From Tillus elongatus (Eukaryota; Arthropoda; Insecta; Coleoptera; Cleridae): a stretch of 64,000 nucleotides of DNA. Both the position numbers and the translations under genes were made by a program. This document shows positions 37,780 through 54,418 of this stretch, piece after piece (position 1 is the stretch's first letter; every line of letters starts with the position of its first letter). Below the pieces are notes generated by a model. The model made no database searches. It had not been told where the DNA came from and saw nothing but the letters and a program-made list of their open reading frames with translations. The stretch is from positions 80,791,335 to 80,855,334 of the forward strand of contig OZ023268.1 in the NCBI GenBank assembly GCA_964006375.1, read 5' to 3'.

Positions 37780-38346
37780 GATGTACTGTGAGACTCTTAC
37801 TCACTAAAACTCGGCACCCTGGACTGCCGGACGTTAGTCCTTACCGCCGTCGGAAAGATTTCACACAATGACGTATGGGTTTGAATGTTTCCATTATGCT
37901 TTTGCCGCGGGGGCGTTAGCGGGTAAGTATAAGCTTTGCCTATGTGGAAGTTGCTCATCGTAGTCGGTGGCACTATGGAGAAGAGCATTTGGGTGAGAAG
38001 CGGCTTTTGCGAACTGAGTCGTGGATAGTTTAGTTATAAACTCAAGTATCGAAGGCATTTCCAGATCAGAGTGAATCTGAATGTTTCTGACAAACCATGG
38101 CGCTCCGGTAACAATTCTAAGAATTTTATCCTGGATTATTTAAAGGGTCTTGATGTGTGTGTCGGCCGCGGTGGCTCTTGCAGGGGTCGCATAGGTCAAG
38201 GCTGGGCGGATTATGACTTTGGACATGAGCAGTTTATTGTTCATGGACAATTTGGAATTTCTATTAAGAAGTGGGAACAGCTTCGAGATCAACATCGAGG
38301 CTTTTCGTCGTGCATGTTGGACATGGGGGGCAGGCTCTTGGCTCAT
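37780..38346 (-). pseudogene. Jockey-like LINE RT C-terminal fragment
   Basis: The minus strand encodes LFPLLNRNSKLSMNNKLLMS, KVIIRPALTYATPA, HIKTLQIIQDKILRIVTGAP then WFVRNIQIHSDL and FAKAASHPN. These match the region after the RT domain in Jockey-type ORF2 (YPLL-x-R-x-S, IRP-x-x-TYA, LQ-x-x-QNK-x-LR, A-PWYVRN, HPN). Both ends are cut by HX sequence. It could be the far end of the Jockey whose ORF1 lies at 39490-40484 on the same strand. Confidence 0.85.
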
Positions 38347-39489
<1,143 letters not shown>

Positions 39490-39502
<13 letters not shown>

Positions 39503-40484
39503 CATTTTGATATGGGGCATGCTGTGCTCATGTGATTTTGACCACATCTTACGCAGCGTGGGGCCACGTGGCAATTGGATTGGGTGTGTCCCAACTTTTG
39601 GCACCTATGGCATTCAATAGGAAAGGATCTTTTATGGGGTGATTCTACAGTTATTTGTAGATCACAGATCTCTTCGATGTCGAATATATGCTTTTCGGTC
39701 TTTGGAAGTTTGACCAGAACCAGGGGCATAACGGCTTTTTTCCTAGGGTGTCTCATTCTGTGGACTGATGTTGGGTGGAAATTTTTTACAGATAGCTCAT
39801 TGGCGATTATCTCAGGTGTGAGAGACTCACAGGGACCGCGCAGGACTACGCGCAGAGGTTCCACTTCACGTAGTAGTTTGAATGTGTGGAATTCCACCTT
39901 TATTGATTTCAGATAAGCTGTTGCCCGTCTGAAATCGTCGGGAGTAGACGGTTCTATTTTAATGGGTTCTTTTTGGTTTTTCGCCTTAAGAAACAGAATT
40001 TTCTTGACTTGCAAATCTTTTGAGATGTCTAGCCATTTTGATTTGGTGTGGGTGGGATTGACGGTTTGCGTGGGGCAGACGGTTGGGTTGGGGCATCTGT
40101 CTCTATATCGGTGGCTGCTGGGCTGTCCAGCGGTCCGTATCTGTTTTTAGTTAAGGGTGGTTGAGAAGGAGGGTCCTCGCTTTTCCTCTTGGAAGTTTTT
40201 GAGATTTTGGAGAGCCCGTCTGCGAAGCGGCCGGCCACCGCACTCTCGTCGACTGTGGTGGGGTAAATTAAGGCGGAAGCGGCAGCTTGGTAAGTGGCCG
40301 CCGGAGGTTGGAGCGGTGGGAAGTGGTTGTTATAGACGGGATCATTTGCATTTATGATCCCTGAGGCTGAGGTTGGGCGGACAGTTGTTGGAAGATGTTT
40401 AAATATTTCGGCGATAGAGGTGCGAAACTCAGGGGACAGTTGGTTGGTTTGGGCGTAGCGAACAAGCGCCTCAAAGTTCTCCAT
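39490..40484 (-). pseudogene. Jockey-like ORF1 (gag-like nucleic-acid-binding protein)
   Basis: It starts MENFEALVRYAQTNQL with a Pro-rich region in one frame (40484-40029). It continues in a second frame (40014-39490) with TPDDFRRATAYLKS, FHTFKLLREVEPLRVVLRG, VHRMRHPRKKAVMPLVLVKL, then zinc knuckles CHRCQKLGHTQSNC and CVRCGQNHMSTAC. This order is that of Jockey/X-element ORF1, which binds its RNA. The junction near 40015-40030 is a frameshift. The ORF is cut at its C-terminus by the HX right end at about 39500. Confidence 0.88.
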
Positions 40485-40941
40485 GGATGGGGCTTTCAGT
40501 GATTTCGTTGTTTATAGTTCTTGATATAGTGGGGGTACCTAGAGCTCCCCACGGGATTCACCTGGGGGGAAGGTGTCTTTCACTTGATGGTAACCATGGT
40601 AGGACGGCGACCGGGAAGATTACGGTCGCTTTTTGTCGTAGAAACGGCAATTAGTGGGTATAGTGGAGCTATCCGCTAAACCCTGCAGTGATAACGTCGA
40701 AATACTCACGCTCGAACGTCTATGAAGGAGGCCTTCGTTGCTGGAAATCTTCGACCCACGCTGGCTACGAGTACCGCTTCTAGAACAGCGTCAGGCGGCT
40801 GGGTGTGCGGAGTCTGGTAGCTACTGCGATCAATGGGAGGTTTCTCGCTTTCAAGCTGGCTATGGTTGCTTGGGGTGTCTTGAAACGTGCTGCTTCTCTG
40901 CTGTCGGAACGATGATTGCTGTGCTGGGAATCAAATGCTAA
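40485..40941 (-). other. Probable 5' UTR of the Jockey-like element
   Basis: This stretch is GC-richer than its surroundings, has no long frame that looks coding, and lies directly upstream of the ORF1 start. It ends at the tail of LINE D. Internal promoters sit in such leaders in Jockey elements, but none can be pinpointed here. Confidence 0.5.
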
Positions 40942-43900
40942 ATTGTAATAATAATAATAATACTTTATTCGTTCCATAAATACCCTATTGGGTGTAGAAC
41001 ATGTCATTTGCGAATATAAAATAAATGTAAATATAAATCTAAATATAAACATATATACACACATATATAACACTATAACAAACAATAACAAATGTATACA
41101 CAAAATCAAAACATAAAATAAAATATCGTCAATGCAGCAGTATTAATTCGATAATATAAAAACTTAGACTTAACAAAGCAGCCACACACCCGCATATACA
41201 CCCCACAAATATTGTATTAACCCCCTCAGAGAAAGCATGCAGTGGTGAATGTTTCCATGCTAAAGTGACAGCTATTAATCTTGATCTTGGAGTGCTGGCC
41301 ATATGTCTCCGTCCCTGAAGAATTCATTGCAGGAATAGTAACACTTTCTCAGTACAATATCCTTTAGTTCTTTTTTCCGTGTTTTTACGTCCATATTTTT
41401 CCAACAGAGAGGTAGGTGATTGAATATTTTTATCATCTGATATTCTGCATTTCTCTGCACTCTTGTTAATGGTGTTTGTGGAAGTAGGAGTTTCTGATTC
41501 AATCTGCACCTTGTATGATGCTCATGCTCAGGCATGTATTTTGAGAAAAACGACAAATTTTGCTTGACAAACAGGACGCATTCCAATATGTATACACAAT
41601 GTAGGGTCAGTATCTTCTTCTCTATGAAATACTGCCTGCAGGACTCTCGAGGTTTCAGCCCATACATGGACCTGACACAAGACTTCTGCAGTATGAATAT
41701 GCGGTCCACATCCACAGAGTTTCCCCAGAACACTATGCCATACTTAAGTATTGCATACACATACGCATAATAAACCATAAGACATGTGCCCTCATCCACA
41801 CTTCTCTGCATCACTCTTAAGGCATATGAAGAACTAGAGATCTTGGGAGCAATATACTCTATGTGTTTCCTCCAGTTCACATTATTGTCTATAATCAGGC
41901 CAAGAAACTTGCAGCTTTGTGAAGTCTGCAACTGAGTGTTACCACAATTTATCGTCATTGCTTCTCCTCCAACAGCAGAAAATTTAATTAGCTGTGTTTT
42001 TTCAGCATTCATCTTCATTTGATTTGCGCTAAACCAAGTGTCAAGCTCTCAGTACAGAAATCATCTTATATTCTAGTTCATCTATCTGTCGCATGCGTAG
42101 GATGATCGAAGTGTCATCTGCATATAAGACTGTTTTGTCGTTGAGAAGTGTAGGCAAGTCATTAATGTAAATTATAAACAGCAGTGGGCCCAGCACTGAC
42201 CCCTGTGGCACCCCTCTCTTAACTGTCTCTACTGAAGAATAGATGTTTTACCTGTAGTTGTGTGTTTACTACGGATACACTGTTTTCTGTGGGTCAGATA
42301 TGATTTCATCAACTCCAGCACCGTTCCCCTTACACCAATCATCTCCAACTTTTCATAAAGTATCTGACAGTCTATGCTGTCAAAAGCCTTGGACAGATCC
42401 GCGAAAACACCAACAACCTCCTCTCCAAGAGTCATAGCCTGCAGAACCTCTGAAGTGAATTGGTAAATTGCTCTTGGCGTGCTTCTTTCTCTTATGTAAG
42501 CATTCTGCAAATCACTGATTATGTTGTATCTTTCAAGGTGTTCCACAATTCTGGTGACAATAACTCTCTCGTATATCTTTGCTATCACTGGGGTTAGCAT
42601 AATAAGCCTGTAATTTGAGGGGTCAGAGGTATCACCCTTTTGTATATTGGCACACCAGCCGACATCTTTAGATCATCTGGGAAGGCTCCAGTCGTCATAC
42701 ATTCATTGATGGCCTCTGCAAGAGGTGTAGATATAATGTCAGCATTATCCTTCAATATCTTAATAGGCAGCTCATCAATTCCCACTGACATGGTATTCTT
42801 GAGCCCCCTAATTATTTTAAATACTTCCAAGTGACAAGTTGGAGTCAGCGTCATGATCGAATCTATATTCATCATGTTCCCAGTCTGAATTTTTGGCCCC
42901 CTAACTGGATTACTCATATTGTCGCAGATATTAATAAAAAACTTATTTAGACTATTTAGTTTCTCCTCTACACTCGAAGAATCAGGATATATACTGTCGA
43001 GGTTCATCCCAGGTTTATGCTTTGTCCTTCTGCCGGTCGATGCATTCACAATCCGACAAGTTGCAACAACTTTATTTTGAGCCTCCTGAAGAAATTTTGA
43101 ACTGTTATTTATTTTCGACTTACGTATTGCATGCTTAAATAACCTACAATACCCCTTATAGCATTCATTACTCACTTTTTTTTTCTGAAGCTCAGTGTAT
43201 AAAAATCTTTTTGTTTGGCACATTTGTCTGATATCATCGTTCAGCCATAGTTTTTCATGAGTAATTTTATTTCTAATTCTGGTGTGAACAGAGTGCTTAT
43301 TACATGTGCCGAGGATTTTGTCAGATATAAACTTATATTTTATATTGGATCCATTCAGGTTCTCCATGTTCCAATCCATGCTTGACAATTCATCCCTAAT
43401 CAGAGATTTGGTCACCTCATTATATTTACGCACACATCTGAAGGATGCTTCCTCTTTGACATTGGCTCCCTCTATGGTGGCCAGGATGGCATAATGATCT
43501 GACAGAGCCGATACAACAACGTCACCTCTACATGTGCTATCATTGGTGATAACATTGTCAATTGTAGTGGCTGAATCATTGCCAACTCTTGTGTAATCTT
43601 TTATAATTGATGTCATATTGTATGAAGATAGTACATCTTCAAGCTGTGTTAGTCGCTTGTTACTTGATTTAAAATCGATGTTGAAGTCTCCACATACATA
43701 TAACCCATAATTCGACAAAGTAGGCTCAAGCATACTAAATACATGTTCCAGAACCGACATGAATAGTTCAAAGTCTCCTGCTGGTGGTCTGTAGACAGAA
43801 ATCACTATCATTTTTGGTCTCCGAATTTTGATGGCTGACAGTTCTATGTGCATTTCCACCCTTTTTTCTTTAACCTCTTCAATTTCCTCGGATATCACAC

Positions 43901-44060
43901 TACTTTCAACGTATATGCAGCTGCCCCCTTTTTCTCACGATGATCTACTATAACAGCTAGCAAGATAATAACCGTCCAAACCCACTAACTCCTGTGGCCT
44001 CAGATGATGTTCCGTCAAGCAAATCACCCACACCCTTTGGCCCAAACTACTTACGAGTAA
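40942..44060 (-). mobile_element. CR1-like LINE D, 5' truncated
   Basis: On the minus strand the element runs from the endonuclease near 44060 through RT to a stop at 41275, then a 3' UTR, AATAAAG and an (ATT)n tail at about 40946-40961. It is about 3.1 kb. The 5' end coincides with the start of the Gypsy-B LTR at 44061. Confidence 0.85.
41275..44060 (-). pseudogene. ORF2 of LINE D (endonuclease and reverse transcriptase)
   Basis: Endonuclease motifs are LTEHHL (catalytic Glu), SVYRPP, GDFNID, TIDNVI and SDHYAI. A 434-codon frame (43898-42594) carries these and the link to RT, after an upstream stop near 43935. RT continues in 42600-42229 (FADLSKAFDSIDC, first catalytic Asp region). A further frame then has GVPQGSVLGPLLF and the YADD box near 42140. 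The last frame, 42018-41275, holds KFLGLIIDNNVNWRKHI, KYGIVFWGNS, FILQKSCVR and the NHLP end. At least three frameshifts or stops separate these pieces, so no active protein is encoded. Confidence 0.9.
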
Positions 44061-44290
44061 TGTATTAAGTTAGTCAGTTCAACTTTGTCAATATAGGTGG
44101 CAACGTCGGTTTTCTACATACTGTATGCTGTATGATATTCAGGAGCAACGAGCACTTATTAATACACATCAGACAACAGTTATATGATAAACATGTATTT
44201 TGGTCATTAGAGTAAGTTTAAACTTTGTTTTGTTTTGTTTATTTAGGCAAATTTTCTATATATTGCACTGGCGGTGAGGACAACCGCATC
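44061..44290 (+). repeat. 5' LTR and primer-binding site of Gypsy-B
   Basis: It starts TGTATTAAGTTAGTCAG and ends ATATTGCA at 44267. TGGCGGTGAGGACAACC follows at 44269 and is the likely primer-binding site. It shares GTGGCAACGTCGGTTTTC and following sequence with the 3' LTR at 60740. Confidence 0.82.
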
Positions 44291-44329
44291 CACGTTTAAT
44301 AGTGAAGTGCTTCAACTGTTAAAATTATG

Positions 44330-45175
44330 ACGACCCGACCTTAAAAGATAATGTCGGACATTTTCGCGAATTTGGTCCTGCAAATTCTGATAGGACTATA
44401 TACAAACTGTGAGTTAAAAATTATTGTGGTTCTAATGAAATTACCGATAAAAATATAAAAATATCAATTTTATTAAATTTGTTAAGTGAAGATGCTTATA
44501 AATTGGTCTTTGATCTCTCTTTACCGAACGAGCCGGAGGGAAAAGATTACGATTCGTTAGTTAAGTTATTCACCGAACACTAAATCTCCTGCATCAGTTT
44601 TTACCGCGCCATACAGATTTTATCGTGCCGAGAAAATTAAAAATGAAAATCCTCCTGAGTGGGTTGCCAGACTACGGAGTTTAGCTGCCGCATGTGATTT
44701 TGATGCCGGCCAGCTCGAGTTTGTGCTACGTGATATATTTGTTGTTGGATACGATGCTGGCTCATTTCAAGATCGACTAATAGAGGGAAAAAAATCTGCC
44801 CAGTTTGCTGACATGATCGATATTGCTACAGCAAAATCTGTGGTTAGAAGTCATGGTAATGAAGGCTCTATTAAACAGGAGCCTTCAGATTTTTTGTATG
44901 TCCGGGGCAATTCAGGGGAGAGATGTCCGGTGGAAAGGGGGAGCCTATCTACGCCATATCACTTCCAAGAGTCAGTACAGCTGATAGGAACCACGCAGCT
45001 ACTGCCAGCAATATGGATGCGCGAGGCGTTTCAACTCCGCCTTGCAGTGTTTTTGGCCGTAGGAACCATGCTCCAGATAAGTGTTCATTTGGAGATTGTT
45101 TTTGTCACATATGTCCAAAAAAAAAGGCCACCTGGCATACTGGTGGGTCCAGATAAAACTTTAAAAAAAATGTAA
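44330..45175 (+). pseudogene. gag of Gypsy-B
   Basis: The recognisable part is RFYRAEKIKNENPPEWVARL then RSLAAACDFDAGQLEFVLRD and IFVVGY, a typical gypsy gag capsid segment. It is followed by a nucleocapsid region in another frame with NHAPDKCSFGDCFCHICPKK, resembling tandem zinc knuckles. One Cys of the first knuckle reads Phe. Stops near 44410 and 44580 and a frame change near 44920 break it. Confidence 0.78.
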
Positions 45176-45269
45176 ACACACAAATATCAACCCGTCACTC
45201 TCAAAATTATTTAGAATTAGAAGAATATTCATTATTTCATTTAGAATGTTCAATAAAACGAATATTAAT

Positions 45270-47329
<2,060 letters not shown>

Positions 47330-47404
47330 CAATACCTTTATTTATTTATTTTGACAGCATACAGGCATACAAGCTACATTGGATTTGTCAGCCTTTTACA
47401 AGAA

Positions 47405-50270
47405 TTAATTTTCCACAAAATTAAAATATCCATTTAATGTATAAAAACACCGGTCTGGTAAAAAAGAAGAAACTTGACTTTTAAATACCATAATATTTTG
47501 GATATTTTTTAAATTATTAGGAAGATGATTAAATATTTTCAATCCAATACAGTTTGGAGAGTCTTTTATCATCTTAGTTCTAGCATACGGAATATAAAAG
47601 TTACGAGCTTGTCTGGTACTAAAGGTATGAACATAACTGTTTAGTCTAAATTTATCACCATTTTTAAAAACATATATACACATTCTAAAATATATAAACA
47701 TATCACAGTTAAAATTTTATGACTAATAAAGTAGGCCCGGCATGACGTCATCTTTCCTATGTGGAAAATAGAGCGTATTATTCTCTTTTGAGCGATAAAG
47801 ACATCATGCAGCAAGGCATAATTAACCCAAAAGCATATACCGTACCTCAGTCTAGAATCAATATGACTGTAGTATAAAGATATTAATTGCTTCTCACTCA
47901 AAACATTTCTTATATTTATAAATAAAAAATTAAGAGATGCAAGCCTTGAAACCAACGCCGTACAGTGCAACCTCCAGTTGAGATGCTCATCAACGTACAC
48001 TCCAAGGAACTTGTAGTCATTGACACACGCCAGATAAGTACCGTCAACACCCACGCTAAGTATATCAACCTCCTTTTGACGCGGATGAAAGCTCATCATC
48101 TCTGTCTTTGACGAATTAAAATATATCAGACACCGAGAGAACCAAATCTTTAAGTTATTAAAAACATGACACTTATTACTCAAAGCTTCATCTGTCTTTT
48201 CAGAAATGATTAGAGACGTATCATCCGCATATAGAGTAAAATGCGCATTAGGAGATACTTTATCAAGCTCATTGACATAAAGGGTAAAAAGTATAGGGTC
48301 CAGTATTGAGCCTTGAGGCACACCAGTAGGAACAACAACACGCTCAGAATATACCCTACTTATGCGTTCCGATGTCTTGAACTTTATCTCAGTATACTAT
48401 TCTCTGTCTTTCAGGTAAGATTCAATCCAGCCAAACGCATTACCTCTCAAACCATAACATTAAAGTCTGTCACACAGCACCCTGTGGTCAACACAATCGA
48501 AGGCCCTGCTGAGATCACAAAAAATCCCAACAGGGCACTCGCCAGACTCCAAACAAGTGACTAAGTTTTGATAGAAGTCAATGAGAGCTGTTGTAGTGGA
48601 GTGACCCTGCCTAAAGCCGTGCTGACAGGCAGACAACGCACTACACGACCGCAAAAATTGTTCCAAGCGATTTAGATAGCTATATTCAAATACTTTTGAA
48701 AAAGTCGTAGATAATGTAATCAGCCGATAGTTGTTCAAAATAGTTAGGTCATCCTTTTTTATTAAAGGAACGCCCTAACCAACCTTTAAGTCACTAGGAA
48801 AGATACCCGACTCAAATGAAAGATTTACGAAGCCGGTACGAGGCTTTATAATATGTCTTAAAACTTTCTTAACTAAAAAAGGTGAAATTTCGTCTCGACC
48901 GTACGAAGAATTATTTTTTATTTATTTTTATTAACGAAATATACAACTCGTCTTCACTAAAAGGCAGTAAATACATTGTTTTGTTATTGGGTTTTGTCGA
49001 AACGTTTAAAAAAGTTAAGTCCTTAGGAATGTTTTTAATAATATTTTTAGGTGCTCCTACAGAAAACGAATTGAATAAGTTAGCGATTTCCCGTGGATCC
49101 GTAACTAGCCTCTCTTCGTGTCGTATTACGATCTTGTTAAGTTCATTAACCTGCTTGCCACTTAGTTACGAAATTAGATGTCATGCGGCTTTAGTTGGAT
49201 TATCAGAAGCCAGAATCCTATGTTGGTAGATATTCTTTTTAGTACATTTTACAAGTTTTTTTATGAGCAGCCTTTGCAGCCCTGTAAGAATGATCCACTT
49301 GAGGAGAAACACTTCTCAATAAAAATAAGTCTTCAAGTCTTGAACTAGAGGATCTGATCTCAGAAGTAACCCACTCACGGCCCTTTGATTGTTTCCTATA
49401 TATCTTACTTAGTGGAAAATATAAATGAAAGTAATATAGAAACAACTCATGAAAACTCTTATACCCCTCATCAATGTTGCTGGCAGCAAAAACATTTCCC
49501 AAATTTTCACCAATAAGGGCACTCTCAAAGTCAAAAATAGATTCTCCATCAAAAACTCGCGTCAAAGAAACAGCGCTATGATTCGACCCAACTGAAGCTG
49601 TGTCGATCTCCAACAACACTGTTATGTGGTCAGAAATATTATTGCCAGTCGCAAGGCATGCACCCTTGCTAGAAAAGTTAAGAAACGCATTGTCGATGGT
49701 ACTAAGAGTATTATCCGTTACTTTGGTAGGCCACCCGACTACATGAGTCATATTAAAACATCTTAGCATGTTAGACAACATATCAAACCCCTTACTTACA
49801 ATTCCATAGCAATCTAAGTTGAAATCACCAGGAAGAACAAAACGTACACCGGGCCTGACTAAATAATTCAGCATATCAAAGAGCTGGTTAATAAAAACAC
49901 CAACATTACTTGAAGGTGAGCGATAACAATTTAAAATACAAGTTTTAACGTCGTTGTAATAACAACATATACCACAGACCTCAAATTTTTTCTCAATGCA
50001 AAATTGTACTACATTAATTTTTTTAATAGACAGGGTATTCTTAAAATAAATCGCTACCCCTTCTCCCTTACTAACACTTCTACAAAAGAAACTACCCAGG
50101 CTGTAACCATCGATTTTTAAATAAGTGATCGAATCGGTAGTTTGCCAACTTTCTGTGAAACACATAAAATCTATATTTTTAAAATGTACTGAGTCAATTA
50201 ATAGTTCATTAATTTTGTCCATATTTAAACTCTGCGTGTTTAAAATCACAATGTTTGGGTCAAATCTCAC
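47405..50270 (-). pseudogene. ORF2 of LINE C (endonuclease and reverse transcriptase)
   Basis: The frame 50270-49239 starts MRFDPNIVILNTQSLNMDKI and shows the AP-type endonuclease: FTESW (catalytic Glu), NCYRSPSS, PGDFNLDC, STIDNAF and SDHITVLLEI. After a break, RT motifs appear: NNYRLITLSTTFSKVFEY, QHGFRQGHSTTTAL and FCDLSRAFDCVDH in 48738-48460. Then VPQGSILDPILFTLYVNEL and the YADD box lie in 48321-47641, with KFLGVYVDEHLNW and RLRYGICFW. The C-terminus with FNHLPNNLK ends at 47405. About 500 bp between 49239 and 48738 carry further ORF2 sequence out of frame. Confidence 0.9.
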
Positions 50271-50285
50271 AGATTCGTTGTTGGT

Positions 50286-51386
50286 CTAAGGCGCGGGAAA
50301 AAGAAACCTATTTATACATGCACCAGCTGGCCAAACAGTAGGGTCCAGGGCCTTTCTGAAATTATGTTCATAAACACAAACCTTGAAAGAAGCATACTGG
50401 CCTTTATGTTTCGCTTCAAGTTTCTCACACGCCACTTCAGGAAACTCCTCCTTAAGATGCTGTTGGTATGGTTCAACAGAAGTATTTGGTTCCAACCGAA
50501 ACACATGGGGAGCCACAAATTTGGTTACAGCCTTTAAATCGCTACTACTCTGTTTACTACCAACAATAGGTAAATGTCTTCTCCGTGGCTTTTTATGGAC
50601 AGTTTTCCATTCATTAGTTGCACCACAATTACCAGGATAATGATATGTAACTATGTATATATATTCATCACACTTAGCAGCTGTTTGCGCTTCTAATAGT
50701 GCAGTGGATAATTGCTTCCTAGTAATATTATACTTTATTTCAGCTGTGCCACCGTCCTGAACATCACTATGTTTACCTTTGTTATCACTAACCTTATCAG
50801 ATGATTTTGACGCATTGTCGGCTGTGCCAGATCGAAATTTCCTATCAATAGTAGGTTTCTCGATTCCTTTGCTTATAGATCGGCTATCCATTGATTGACC
50901 TGACCTCGAAACCACCGATACCTTACGATTGTGCGGTACTTTACCACCGAGAACGGCTTTGAGACCATGGGATGGCGTAATTTCAACCTTTTCAACGGTA
51001 TTTAGTTTAATAAGATTGTTTAATAATTTAACTTGTTCTTTTAGAGATGTAATAAGTTCCTGCATGTAACCAATAGTTACGTTTTTACCTCTAATGATGT
51101 CTTTCATATACATTACTTCTGAATTAGATTGCAATGTCTCATCCTAAGCACTTGTGAACGATGCTTCGTCGTCTTCTCCACCACTATGAAACTCTACACT
51201 CACACTATCACAACAATTTACAAAGTTGTTGTCAATTACTGTTTAATTTTTTAAGTTCTTTACGCACCCTGGATGAAATATGCTTCCACACTTTACACAT
51301 TTAGGCCCGGTTGTAGGGATATTATGGCACTTTTTACACCTTTTTGTCGGACCATCACGAGAAACGTCCACACCACCAGCCGCCAT
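50286..51386 (-). pseudogene. ORF1 of LINE C with N-terminal zinc finger
   Basis: Starting at ATG 51386, the frame begins MAAGGVDVS and soon shows RCKKCHNIPTTGPKCVKCG followed by FHPGC, a C-x2-C...C-x2-C...H-x2-C finger like the PHD-type fingers in CR1-group ORF1 proteins. Two in-frame stops (near 51243 and 51150) precede the 282-codon remainder. That has a coiled-coil-like region (MQELITSLKEQVKLLNNLIK) and a C-terminal RNA-binding-like block FRLEPNTSVEPYQQHL ... YASFKVCVYEHNFRKALDP then WPAGACINRF. It ends 15 bp before the ORF2 start. Confidence 0.8.
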
Positions 51387-51398
51387 CTTACCTTATAT

Positions 51399-51524
51399 AA
51401 ATCGTAACTGATAACGCGAAAAGCTTTTGTTCGAAAGAGTTTCAGTTTGCGTGGAAACAACATTAAACACATAACTTCACCCCCTTTCAACCTTCGTCTA
51501 ACGGAGCTACTGAGAACGCAGTAA
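51399..51524 (+). pseudogene. Middle integrase block of Gypsy-B
   Basis: This 126-bp segment between LINE C and the Harbinger element encodes the second catalytic Asp context (IVTDNAKSF) and the SNGATENAV block with the third catalytic acid, with one stop between them. It is the exact continuation of the frame interrupted at 47160 and resumes at 60113. Confidence 0.87.
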
Positions 51525-51719
51525 AGCCTAGTTTACATTGGTAGAGTAACTCGGCCTAGTAAGCTTGGCACCGTAATCCGGGGAAGCGCTCGACTTTCCT
51601 ATTTTTTGTTGTTGATGTTTTACACTGGGAGAGTAACTCGGTGGTGTAACTGCGTCCAGTAAATCGGGCCCGCACTTGACTCTCTTTATTGTTTTCTGCT
51701 AGTGTTCACACGACAATTA

Positions 51720-52080
51720 TTTAATATGACAGTATTAGAGAAGAATATGTTGATCGTGAAATGGCGACTACGAGCCAACGTCGTGTACGTTTTATTCCGT
51801 TAAAAATGAGCTTATCAAAAAATCTTAATGTTTTATTGGATGAAGTTGATGGTATGATCGAAGAGGAAAAAACAGACAAAAAAGGTTGTGGATACGTGCT
51901 TGGATAGGAAGGAGAGATACTCTCGGTGCATCTTCACTGCTTCTCAAGGAACTTGCAGCCAAGGAGATCAAGGAATATACAATGTGTTTACGAATGAGAC
52001 CTGAAAATTTTTGCCATGCTTCTGATACGATGTCCGTAAATGTTTCCTCTTGACTTTGTATTTCGTTATCATTACTATTA
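51720..52080 (+). pseudogene. Harbinger transposase, N-terminal part
   Basis: In one frame it starts MATTSQRRVRFIPLKMSLSK. After a one-base shift near 51890 it reads RLWIRAWIGRRDTLGASSLL, LKELAAKEIKEY and CLRMRPENF, the conserved pre-catalytic block of Harbinger transposases (W-x-R-P/A-W, then F-L-R-M-x-P-x-x-F). It is truncated by the HX insertion at about 52086. Confidence 0.85.
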
Positions 52081-52085
52081 AAAAA

Positions 52086-53122
<1,037 letters not shown>

Positions 53123-53855
53123 TTTTTAAGAAAACTTGAATCACCAACGACTTATGGGCCACCCTGAATATGTAGAAATATTTTTTTAGATGCAGCTCAA
53201 GACACCCTATAATTAATGTATACAATTTTTTTTCGTATCGTGCATAATAACGGATATATTGAACTTTAAAGATTTTTTACGAAAATTCGACAAAAATGAT
53301 ATACTATTAACCGATAAACTCTATAGCCAACACTACTGCCAAATCATCAGAGAAAGGGTCTATTTGAAATGAATTTTCTGGGAATATTTTAGTAAAATGA
53401 AGGACAATGACGATTGAAACTAAGACATCAGGCTTTATAAAACATTATTCTTGAGACATTTTCCTTCCATAGCTCATATTAGTTTCAGGTTCATTGCCCA
53501 AATATTACCAATTTTGATGTTTAAAATCGCGACTTTGACGTTTTGAGGAAAACCCAATTTATTTTTCTTTAAATGCCTGTAACTTTTTTGTCCTTTAACC
53601 TATATAGAGTTAAATTTTGGTAGGTAACTTACCTATAATCACATAAACCCGCATATAAAATTTGGTTGCCCTTACTTTGTTAATTTTGGAGATATAAATT
53701 TTTTCGATCTTTTTCGAAAAAGACACAAAATTTTCCGGGAAAACCTCGGCGGATTTTCCTGGCTAACGAACTTATCCAAGCCACTTGCGAAAGGAAGGTA
53801 CTCACCAAGTTTTATCAACGTCGGTCCATTATTTTTTAAGTTATAGGTGTGACAC

Positions 53856-53942
<87 letters not shown>

Positions 53943-53946
<4 letters not shown>

Positions 53947-54266
53947 GCGGTGGTTCCGACCGCAGTGTTTTCGTCAACACTACCCTATGTTTCTCTTGAC
54001 AGCTAAACGTTGCGTTACGTTATTCGACAGCAAGCTGTCAAGAACTACTATATAAGAGACACCAGGGATCTCTCTCTCTCTCTCTCCTCGCTACCGACCG
54101 ACACAGTGAAGATACGTCTCTCCACGCTCGGTCAGTTATCTGTTATGTACTATCTGTGATTGTTTTATAGTTAAATGTATCATATATTTTATTCAGTTGG
54201 TGAAATAATAAAGTATATTAAATGTTTACGTATGGATTTAATATCAACAAGTGCAATTAACATCCA
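53943..54266 (+). repeat. 5' LTR of Gypsy-A2 with TATA box and 11-bp inverted repeat
   Basis: TGTGGCGG to AACATCCA. TATATAAG at 54049-54056 is the likely core promoter. A perfect 11-bp inverted repeat, TCTTGACAGCT (53994-54004) and AGCTGTCAAGA (54033-54043), ends 5 bp upstream of it. A CT-rich run follows the TATA box. The primer-binding site is at 54270-54285. Confidence 0.93.
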
Positions 54267-54418
54267 TATTGGTGACCCCGTGCCGCAAGCCGAAGATGCC
54301 CAGCCTGATGTTCCAGCCGACGTCGCCTAACTTGCACGCACGTGCTCATGCCTACAGAAAACGAATATCTAAACAGGTCAGTCTTTTCTAATTTAAAAAT
54401 TATCTGATTTTTTTCACA

